Part shown: in pieces, positions 1 through 6,548 of the stretch
How the letters are laid out: the number at the start of each line of letters is the position of its first letter
How positions within the stretch are numbered: position 1 is the first letter of the stretch
Source: Bradyrhizobium amphicarpaeae
GTDB lineage: Bacteria > Pseudomonadota > Alphaproteobacteria > Rhizobiales > Xanthobacteraceae
Direction: 5' to 3'
Length of the DNA stretch: 64,000 nucleotides
Assembly (NCBI RefSeq): GCF_002266435.3
Contig: NZ_CP029426.2
Span: 2,572,001-2,636,000, forward strand
Made by a program: the position numbers and the translations under genes
Notes under the pieces: model-generated
The model's input: only the letters and a program-made list of their open reading frames with translations
What the model was told of the DNA's origin: nothing
The model's database searches: none

Positions 1-306
1 GATGTAGGCAGGCTCGGTCCGGGTATCGCCCAGCGAACGCCGCAAGCTCCACATGTTGACCTTGAGATTGCTGTCGTGGAGGAATGTGCCCGGCCAGGCC
101 GCCTCCATCAGTTCGTCCTTGCTGACCAGCTCGCCGCGACGCTGTATCAGCAGGTGCAACAGCTCGAACGCGCGTCCGCCGAGTTTCACCGCGCGCCCAT
201 CGAGGAGAAGCAATTGGCGGCGGGGAACCAGTTGGAACGGGCCGAAGGAGAAGGTGAGTTCCTGTCGGCGCGTGCCCCGTTGCCGTGTCTCCGTGGCAGT
301 CCGCAT
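1..306 (-). CDS. Winged-helix transcriptional regulator, N-terminal part (runs off left edge)
   Basis: An open frame reads leftwards from an ATG at 306 through the window edge, giving 102 residues without a stop. After about 18 basic residues it shows the OmpR/CadC-type DNA-binding winged helix: a short beta part (FSFGPFQLVPR), then the RAFELLHLLIQRRGELVSKD helix region and the AAWPGT...VNMWSLRRSLGD recognition helix. This domain at the extreme N-terminus, with no receiver domain before it, is the layout of CadC-like regulators and of rhizobial regulators with an ATPase/TPR C-terminal half. That C-terminal half is outside the window, so the effector cannot be named. The neighbouring ABM gene points the same way but ends 157 bp upstream. 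Confidence 0.8.
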   Translation of the reverse strand, partial: MRTATETRQRGTRRQELTFSFGPFQLVPRRQLLLLDGRAVKLGGRAFELLHLLIQRRGELVSKDELMEAAWPGTFLHDSNLKVNMWSLRRSLGDTRTEPAYI

Positions 307-462
307 TGCCCATTGCCAATCGATCGAACAGATCGGCTTGCAATTATCATGCGCTGCAAACTTGTTGAAGTGAGCGGTTCTGAATTCGCACGATTGCCCC
401 GCGCGGCTCCCTCCTCGGGTGCTGCGACAAAATCACTCGCGCGTCGCTTCTTGACTGGGTCG

Positions 463-885
463 CTATTGCTTGGGCTTGCCGAGAACCGCCATACGCAGGA
501 CTTCGACACCGCCGTCGGCAAGTTCCGGCAGCCTGGCGAACCAGTCCTTCACATAAGGCGTCGCATTATGCGCGTCGAAATCGGCCTGGCTGGCGAAGAC
601 CTCGTAGAAGACGAAATGACCGGGCTTGGCGCGGTCTTCCTGAAGGAAATAGACGAGGTTCTTGGGATCGCCGCGCACCAGCTCGATCAGCGGCAGCGTC
701 GCGGCGCGCAGCATGTCTTCTTTCCCGGGCTTGGCGCGGACCTGCGCCACGACGGAATAGGCGCCTTCCGGAATCTCCTGGTAGCGCACGCGCGGCGCTT
801 CCTGGGCGATGATGGGTGCGGCGGGCAAAGTCGACGCGACGGCGAAGAGCAGGGCGACGCGCGCATTGCGGGCGAGAGCGTGCAT
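463..885 (-). CDS. Secreted ABM-fold (antibiotic biosynthesis monooxygenase-like) protein
   Basis: 140 aa. The ATG at 885 is chosen because it starts a clear Sec signal peptide: basic start, hydrophobic run ALLFAVASTLPAAPI, likely cleavage after IIA before QEA. The mature part fits the small dimeric alpha/beta-barrel of ABM and quinol-monooxygenase-like proteins: a first strand with AQVRAKPGKEDMLRAA, a middle strand LVYFLQEDRAKPGHFVFYEVF, and the usual ASQADFDAHNATPYVKDW helix. Family members oxidise aromatic or polyketide substrates or are simple stress proteins, so the substrate is unknown. It lies 23 bp behind the VOC gene and is probably co-transcribed with it. Export of an ABM protein is less common than a cytoplasmic location. 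Confidence 0.82.
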   Translation of the reverse strand: MHALARNARVALLFAVASTLPAAPIIAQEAPRVRYQEIPEGAYSVVAQVRAKPGKEDMLRAATLPLIELVRGDPKNLVYFLQEDRAKPGHFVFYEVFASQADFDAHNATPYVKDWFARLPELADGGVEVLRMAVLGKPKQ

Positions 886-908
886 GACAAGATCCTTCTT
901 GTGTCGGT

Positions 909-1757
909 TCAGCGCACGATGCTTTGCTGGCGCCTGGCCAGGGCGTCGGCGAAGCGCGTCTTGACCGGGTCGAGCGCCTTGACGAATTCGAGCTGCTCGC
1001 CCTCCGGCCCCTTGCAATAGATCAGCTCCCAGCCATTGGAAGGCTCCGCGGTCACCTTGTTGGTGTTGGTGTCGCGGGGCGCGGCCTTGCGGTCCGCCTC
1101 CGTCATGACGCGAACGGTTCGGTTGGCCCGCACCTGGGTCATGCCGCGGCGCGCCGATTCCGCTTCGAGGTCGGCGATGAACTTGTTGAAGTCGACCTCG
1201 TCGCGCACATGGAAGCAGATGTGCATCATGCGCGGAAACGCCGGGCTCATGTGCTCCACCGGTTCGGCAAAGCTCTTGGCGCTGCCCATGGGCTGGTCGG
1301 CCTCGCGATATTGCAGCAGTTCGAGCACCATGTTGTCGAACTGGATGAAACGGACGTCGAGCCGCTGGGCTCCGCTGCGCAGGTCGGGCACGCCGATGGT
1401 CCGCGGATTGACCCCGCGGGCATTGGCCTCAATCTCCTGGTCGGCCAGCAGCGTGTTCTGCACGCCGTCGCCCTGGAAATCGCCATGACGGAACACCTCA
1501 CTGCCGCCGAGCACCTCGGTGTAGAACTGATAGGCCCGCTCCATGTTCTGGACGGTCAGCCCGAAATGCTGGACGCCCTGGAGCCGGGCGCCGAGCGGCG
1601 CCTCGTTGCGTTCGGCCGATGACATGTTGTCGCCCTTCTGTGCCGCGGCCCGTGCGTCGGTCGCGGTGCCGGCGAGGCCCATGACGACGGCGGCGCCGGT
1701 CGTCTGCAACAGGGCGCGGCGGCCCATGCGCGTGGTGTTGTCTGACTGGTCCGTCAT
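909..1757 (-). CDS. Tat-exported VOC (glyoxalase/dioxygenase superfamily) protein
   Basis: 282 aa from the ATG at 1757. The N-terminus has a twin-arginine signal (MGRRALLQTTG, hydrophobic AAVVMGLAGTA, then ARA-AA), so the folded protein should reach the periplasm. The mature part begins a VOC module (VQHFGLTVQNMERAYQFYTE, about residues 57-77) and has the second half near MMHICFHVRDEVDFNKFIADLE and GWELIYCKGPEGEQLEF, which carries a typical metal-site glutamate. VOC enzymes include glyoxalases, extradiol dioxygenases and epimerases; which one this is cannot be told. It is divergent from the AraC gene at 2131 and heads a two-gene unit with the ABM protein. Confidence 0.85.
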   Translation of the reverse strand: MTDQSDNTTRMGRRALLQTTGAAVVMGLAGTATDARAAAQKGDNMSSAERNEAPLGARLQGVQHFGLTVQNMERAYQFYTEVLGGSEVFRHGDFQGDGVQNTLLADQEIEANARGVNPRTIGVPDLRSGAQRLDVRFIQFDNMVLELLQYREADQPMGSAKSFAEPVEHMSPAFPRMMHICFHVRDEVDFNKFIADLEAESARRGMTQVRANRTVRVMTEADRKAAPRDTNTNKVTAEPSNGWELIYCKGPEGEQLEFVKALDPVKTRFADALARRQQSIVR

Positions 1758-2130
1758 GTCGCTCTCCTTGCTTGTCAGGCGTGCTGTCGGCGCTCGAGCG
1801 CCACGCTCTCGTCGGCTGCGGACGTGCCTGCGCTTCTGATCCCGTTCACTAGCGCAAACGCGCATTGCGCGATTTCCCATTCCTGCGCGATGACGCACGC
1901 ATCTTGCTTTGAATGGCTGGAGATTTCGAAATCGCACGCGTGCGGCGAAGCCTTTGCCTTGCCGCCGTTTTACCTCTTTTAACCGCGCGCCCTCTGGACT
2001 TCGGGAACGCCGCTTGTGAGACATTCGTTTCACGGTGGCGCTGCAATGCCGCGGCTCACCACCGAATGGGAATGGTCGCTCGCTCGCGACAAGGGGGCCG
2101 GAAATTGCCGCAAGCAAAGCGGAGGTCGTG
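1758..2130. other. Divergent intergenic region between VOC and AraC genes
   Basis: These 373 bp separate the leftward VOC/ABM unit from the rightward AraC gene and must hold both promoters. No convincing gene is visible. An AGGTCG/GGAGG-type ribosome binding site at 2121-2125 precedes the AraC start at 2131. The stretch from about 1855 to 2000 is less GC-rich than its surroundings. I could not identify a clear operator. Confidence 0.5.
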
Positions 2131-3042
2131 ATGGCGCTCGTGACGCATGGCGATGAGAAATACCGGACCAGCGAGAAGCTCGCGGAGGCCCGCGACTGGC
2201 CGGGGCTCAGCATCGAGCATCGCAAGTTCGAAGCGGGCCGCCAGGCCACGCCCGTTCCCGTTTGCAACGAGGTCGTCATGGTGTTGTCGGGCGGCGGGAT
2301 GGTGTGCCGCGAAGGCAATGGCGAAGTCCAGAAGAGTCTCGCGCGGCCCGGCATGAGCTACCTCGTGCCGGTCGGCATGCAGGAGACTGGTCTGGAGCTT
2401 TCGGACCGGATGGAATGTCTGCATGTCTATCTGCCGCCGGCGCTGCTCGACGAGAGTGCTCTCGCCGATTTCGACATCGATCCGGCGAAGGTCGAGATCG
2501 CGTATGCGCACGGTGTTGCCGATCAGGTCCTGTTCCATATCTGCGCGCCGCTTCGCGACTTGCTGCATCGACCGCGACAGCCGACGGACGCGTTGTTCGT
2601 GGAGGGCATCCGGGTTGCGCTGGCGGCGCATCTTCTGGCGCACTACACGACCGACCGCTGGCGGGCGCCCGGCAAGTCGCTGTCGCTCGATCCGCGGCGC
2701 CTCCAGCGCGTGCTCGACTACATCGAGAGCTCGCTCGGCGGCGACATCAGGCTCGAGGCTCTCGCCGCGCAGGCCTGTCTCAGCCCTTACCATTTTTCGC
2801 GGTTGTTCCGCGAAGCCACCGGCCTGTCACCCCACCGCTATGTCACCGACCGGCGTGTCCAGGCAGCGCGCCACGAACTCGCAAGGGGCCGCATGTCCCT
2901 GGTCGACATCGCCCTGGAATTCGGTTTCGGCTCGCAGGCGAATTTCACGCGCGTGTTCCGCAAGGCCGCAAGCCTCACGCCCGGACAGTATCGCGAATTG
3001 TGCGGCGGCCCGGCCGTGGCATTGCGCAGGGATTGCGCATGA
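2131..3042 (+). CDS. AraC-family transcriptional regulator
   Basis: 303 aa. The ATG at 2131 is favoured over an in-frame ATG at 2035 because GGAGG lies six bases upstream. Residues 1-150 resemble a cupin-like sensor domain (GGGMVCREGNGE, PGMSYLVPVGMQE). Residues about 195-300 form the double helix-turn-helix of AraC/XylS proteins: IRLEALAAQACLSPYHFSRL for the first motif, and MSLVDIALEFGFGSQANFTR with FRKAASLTPGQYR for the second. It sits between the VOC/ABM pair and the IorAB operon, 82 bp upstream of the latter, and is the natural candidate regulator of both. Its inducer is unknown. Confidence 0.93.
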   Translation: MALVTHGDEKYRTSEKLAEARDWPGLSIEHRKFEAGRQATPVPVCNEVVMVLSGGGMVCREGNGEVQKSLARPGMSYLVPVGMQETGLELSDRMECLHVYLPPALLDESALADFDIDPAKVEIAYAHGVADQVLFHICAPLRDLLHRPRQPTDALFVEGIRVALAAHLLAHYTTDRWRAPGKSLSLDPRRLQRVLDYIESSLGGDIRLEALAAQACLSPYHFSRLFREATGLSPHRYVTDRRVQAARHELARGRMSLVDIALEFGFGSQANFTRVFRKAASLTPGQYRELCGGPAVALRRDCA

Positions 3043-3124
3043 TGCCGCAGGAATCGGAAATACGGCCCGGCGTGGTTGCGCTGTGCTGTCGTAGCGACTC
3101 GTTACCTCTGGAGGATGGACCGAC

Positions 3125-3589
3125 ATGATCGAGCTCACCGTCAACGGCACCAGGCACCGCGTCGACGTCGTTCCCGAGATGCCCTTGTTGTGGGTGCTGC
3201 GCGACGAGCTCGGCATCACCAGTGCAAAATACGGTTGCGGGGTCGCGCAATGCGGCGCCTGCACCGTTCACATCGACGGCAAGGCGGTGCGGTCCTGCCA
3301 GTCGCATATCGGCGAGGTCGCCGGCAAATCGGTCGTTACGCTCGAAGGCCTGGGCAACAAGGACCAGCACCCGGTGTTGCAGGCCTGGATCGAACACCAG
3401 GTCCCGCAATGCGGCTACTGCCAGACCGGCCAGATCATGCAGGCGATCTCGCTGCTCACGAAGATTTCCAAACCGACGGACGAGCAGATCAATCAGGTGA
3501 TGTCGGGAAATCTCTGCCGCTGCGGCACCTATCCGCGCATCCGCGCGGCAATCCACGCGGCCGCGGCCAAGAAAATGGCGGAGAAGTGA
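3125..3589 (+). CDS. iorA: [2Fe-2S] subunit of molybdenum hydroxylase (IorA-like)
   Basis: 154 aa, the small iron-sulfur subunit of the xanthine oxidase family that passes electrons from the molybdenum site. The plant-ferredoxin cluster is bound by C38, C43, C46 and C58 ([17 protein letters not shown]). The second, all-helical domain supplies C96, C99, C131 and C133 (QCGYCQTGQ and [10 protein letters not shown]). Length and two-domain layout match IorA of isoquinoline 1-oxidoreductase and the small subunit of membrane-linked aldehyde dehydrogenases. It has no signal peptide and probably travels with Tat-exported IorB. GGAGG at 3110-3114 supports the start. The gene is one base from iorB. The physiological substrate is not shown by sequence, so the symbol denotes family only. 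Confidence 0.92.
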   Translation: MIELTVNGTRHRVDVVPEMPLLWVLRDELGITSAKYGCGVAQCGACTVHIDGKAVRSCQSHIGEVAGKSVVTLEGLGNKDQHPVLQAWIEHQVPQCGYCQTGQIMQAISLLTKISKPTDEQINQVMSGNLCRCGTYPRIRAAIHAAAAKKMAEK

Positions 3590-3590
3590 T

Positions 3591-5846
3591 ATGGGCCATA
3601 TGCAGGACCTCTCACGCCGCGCGTTTGTCTTCGGCTCTGCCGCGATGGCCGGCGGCATCGCTTTCGGTTCCTACAACGCTGCCGAAGCCGCCGCACCGGC
3701 CGCCGCCGACAATCCCTTGACCGCCGGCCTCGGGCCCAATTCCGTGACGTTCAACCCCTGGGTCGAGATCAGCCCGGAGAAGATCACGCTGATCGCCCAG
3801 CACGCCGACATCGGTCAGGGCGTCGGCTCGGTGCAGCCGATCATGATAGCCGAGGAGATGGACCTCGATCCCGGCCAGTTCGAAGTTCGCTTCGCTGGTC
3901 CCAGTCCCGCCTATTTCAACACCGGGTTCAAGGAGGAGCAGGCGCCGTTCCTCGCCGCAGATCAGAGCCCTGCGGCCGAAGCGGGTCGCGCCGCGGCGCT
4001 CGAAGGACTTCGAAAGTCCGGCCTTCAGATGACGGGCGGCTCGAGCACGATCCCGGACACCTATGAGAAGCTGCGCAAGGCCGGCGCCATCGCGCGTGAA
4101 ACGTTGAAGGCGGCCGCTGCCAAGCGGTCGGGCGTCGCGGTGGCCGACATCCGCACCCAATCCGGGCACGTGATCCTGCCCGATGGCAAGACGATTCCCT
4201 ATGTCGAGCTCGCGGCGGACGCCGCGGGGATTCCTCCGGTGCTCGATGCGCAGACGCGCGATCCCTCCAGCTGGCGCTTGATTGGCAAGCCGATGATGCG
4301 CCTTGACGTGCGCGCCAAGGTTCTTGGCGAGCTGAAGTTCGGCATCGACATGAAGATGGAGGGCATGCTGTACGCCTCCGTCAAGCTGAACCCCAACAAG
4401 GGGCAGCCGCTGAAATCCTATGACGCGAGCAAGGCGCAATCGATGCCGGGGGTCAGGAAGATCCTCGAAATCAAAAATGGCGTTGCGGTGATCGCCACCA
4501 ACAGCTGGTACGCGATGAGGGCCGCCGATGCCGTCAAGTGCGAGTGGGCGCCTTCAGTGTACCCCGCCGACCAGGCCGACCATTGGAAGGTGCTGCAATC
4601 CTCGTTCAAGCCGGAGTTCCTGGGCAAGGAATGGCGCAAGATCGGCGATGTCGAAGCCGGCCTGAAGACGGGCAAGCGCATCGAGGCGGAGTATCGCGCG
4701 CCCTACGTCGCCCATCAGCCGCTCGAACCCCTCAACGGCATCGGCCTCGTTACCGACAGGGGGATGGAGATCTGGGTCGGCCACCAGAGCCCTCAATTCG
4801 TGCAGCATATCGCGGCGACCGCGATCGGCCTGAAGCCGGAGCAGGTCACGTTCCAAAATCAGTGGACCGGCGGGAGTTTTGGCCACCGTCTCGAATACGA
4901 GAACGTACGTGTGCTGGCCGAGATCGCAAACCAGATGCGCGGCACGCCGATCAAGCTGGTGTTCTCGCGCGAGGAGGATTTCCTCCAGGACATTCCGCGG
5001 CAGATCGCGCTCGCCCGGCATAGAGGCAGCATCGACAAGGGCAAGATCGTTGCGGCCGATCTGCAACTGGCCTCGACGGCGCCGCTCAAGGGGCTGCTCG
5101 AACGTTCGGGCGCCCCCTCGAAGGATCCCGACGCTCAATTGGCGGCCGGCCTCTGGAACGTCTACTACGACATCCCCAATTTCCGGGCCACGACTTACGA
5201 GGCGCAGGGGCTGTCGCCGAGCACCACGTGGCGGTCCGTGGGTGCCTCGACGGCCGGCTTCTTCACCGAGAGCTTCATCGACGAGTTGATCCACGCCGCC
5301 GGACTCGATCCGATGAAGGCGCGGATCGCGATGTGCAACGTGCCGCACTATCGCAAGTTGCTTGAGACGCTGGCGGAGATGTCGAACTGGAAGGGACCGC
5401 TCGGCAACGGCCGAGGCCGAGGCGTTGCCTTCGTCGAGTCCTTCGGCACACCGACAGCCGAAGTCGTCGAGGTCACCAAGACCGCCCGCGGCATCCGGGT
5501 CGACAAGGTCTGGGTCGCCGTCGACGTCGGCAAGGTAATCGATCCCGTCAATTTCGAGAACCAGGTGCAGGGCGGGGTGGTCTGGGGCCTCGGCCACGCC
5601 ATCAACTGCGAACTGACTTACGCGAAGGGCGCGGCGCAGCAGACCAATTACAACCACCACGAAGCCATGCGCATGTACCAATGCCCGGTGATCGAAGTGC
5701 GCGGGCTGGAGAACGATCCCAAGGTGAGGGGCGTCGGAGAGCCGCCCGTTCCGCCGGCGGCGCCCGCTCTCGCCAACGCGATCTTCGCCGCGACCGGGCT
5801 GCGCATCCGCGAAATGCCCTTCAACAAGTTCATCGATTTCGTGTGA
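3591..5846 (+). CDS. iorB: Molybdopterin-binding subunit of molybdenum hydroxylase (IorB-like)
   Basis: 751 aa. The N-terminus has a twin-arginine signal (LSRRAFVFGSAAMAGG, then AEAAAPA), expected for the single-chain IorB/membrane aldehyde dehydrogenase group. The body shows the aldehyde oxidase/xanthine dehydrogenase features: an early TLIAQHADIGQGVGS pterin loop, RLDVRAKVLGELKFGID starting the usual a/b hammerhead, GGSFGHRLEYENVRV, QGGVVWGLGHAI, and the GVGEPPVPPAAPALANAI segment whose glutamate (about residue 717) is the expected catalytic base. It would hydroxylate an N-heterocycle or oxidise an aldehyde in the periplasm. No FAD subunit is present, and the downstream cytochrome replaces it as electron acceptor. 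Confidence 0.92.
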   Translation: MGHMQDLSRRAFVFGSAAMAGGIAFGSYNAAEAAAPAAADNPLTAGLGPNSVTFNPWVEISPEKITLIAQHADIGQGVGSVQPIMIAEEMDLDPGQFEVRFAGPSPAYFNTGFKEEQAPFLAADQSPAAEAGRAAALEGLRKSGLQMTGGSSTIPDTYEKLRKAGAIARETLKAAAAKRSGVAVADIRTQSGHVILPDGKTIPYVELAADAAGIPPVLDAQTRDPSSWRLIGKPMMRLDVRAKVLGELKFGIDMKMEGMLYASVKLNPNKGQPLKSYDASKAQSMPGVRKILEIKNGVAVIATNSWYAMRAADAVKCEWAPSVYPADQADHWKVLQSSFKPEFLGKEWRKIGDVEAGLKTGKRIEAEYRAPYVAHQPLEPLNGIGLVTDRGMEIWVGHQSPQFVQHIAATAIGLKPEQVTFQNQWTGGSFGHRLEYENVRVLAEIANQMRGTPIKLVFSREEDFLQDIPRQIALARHRGSIDKGKIVAADLQLASTAPLKGLLERSGAPSKDPDAQLAAGLWNVYYDIPNFRATTYEAQGLSPSTTWRSVGASTAGFFTESFIDELIHAAGLDPMKARIAMCNVPHYRKLLETLAEMSNWKGPLGNGRGRGVAFVESFGTPTAEVVEVTKTARGIRVDKVWVAVDVGKVIDPVNFENQVQGGVVWGLGHAINCELTYAKGAAQQTNYNHHEAMRMYQCPVIEVRGLENDPKVRGVGEPPVPPAAPALANAIFAATGLRIREMPFNKFIDFV

Positions 5847-5854
5847 GGCAGGCC

Positions 5855-6496
5855 ATGAAGATCTCTCTCATTGCATGGGTCCTCGCCGGCGTCGCTATAT
5901 CTGCCGTCACGGGCATTGTCGCGGCCAAAGACGAGGTCAAGCTGGCGGCGAAGGATCTGCTTCCTCCCGGAAGCGTCAATCGCACCGACGGGCTTGCAGC
6001 CTGGAAGCGGATCGAGGCCGTCGTCACGCATCCACGTTGTGCCAATTGCCATGTCGATGCCAAGGCCATTCCGATCTGGACCCCGGCCGGCGAGACCAAG
6101 CCGCGCGTGCACGGCATGAACATCCACGGCGGGGAGAGCCGCATCGGCACGGAGGCCGTGCCGTGCTCGACCTGTCACATGACGTCGACCCAGGCGAACG
6201 AGCCTGCGCCGTCGCCGCCGCGCGCCGGCATCGACTGGCAACTCGCGCCCGTCGCCTTCATCTGGTTCGGCAAGAGCGGCAAGGAAATCTGCGCGCAGAT
6301 GAAGGATCCCAAGCGCAATGGCGGTCGCGATGCCGCCGGCCTCGTCGAGCATCTGCGGCACGATGCCTCGCTGAACGGCTTCATTCCACGGGGCTGGGCG
6401 CCAGGAGAGGGACGGTCGACGCCGCCGGGCACCTTCGAGGACCACGTCAAGGACATGGCGAGGTGGGCAGCAGCCGGGCAACCCTGTCCGAATTGA
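5855..6496 (+). CDS. Periplasmic di-heme c-type cytochrome, partner of IorAB
   Basis: 213 aa from the ATG at 5855, which gives a Sec signal (hydrophobic IAWVLAGVAISAVTGIVAA). Two CxxCH heme sites are visible, CANCH at residues 62-66 and CSTCH at 104-108. The sequence between and after them is not that of a class I cytochrome c; similar proteins next to iorAB genes are annotated as isoquinoline 1-oxidoreductase subunits. It probably takes electrons from the iron-sulfur subunit and hands them to the respiratory chain. It starts 8 bp after iorB, so the three genes form one operon. Heme attachment would need the Ccm system, part of which lies at 21-25 kb. Confidence 0.85.
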   Translation: MKISLIAWVLAGVAISAVTGIVAAKDEVKLAAKDLLPPGSVNRTDGLAAWKRIEAVVTHPRCANCHVDAKAIPIWTPAGETKPRVHGMNIHGGESRIGTEAVPCSTCHMTSTQANEPAPSPPRAGIDWQLAPVAFIWFGKSGKEICAQMKDPKRNGGRDAAGLVEHLRHDASLNGFIPRGWAPGEGRSTPPGTFEDHVKDMARWAAAGQPCPN

Positions 6497-6518
6497 ACGA
6501 CCGCGCGCCTTGATTGCG

Positions 6519-6545
6519 CGCGATCGCGTCGGCCACGCGATCGCG
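6519..6545. terminator. Possible bidirectional terminator hairpin between convergent genes
   Basis: A perfect 11-bp inverted repeat (6519-6529 and 6535-6545, arms built on CGCGATCGCG) with a 5-base loop lies in the 52-bp gap between the cytochrome gene and the convergent RTX gene. There is no T-run on either side, so it may only stabilise the two 3' ends. Confidence 0.45.
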
Positions 6546-6548
6546 TGT

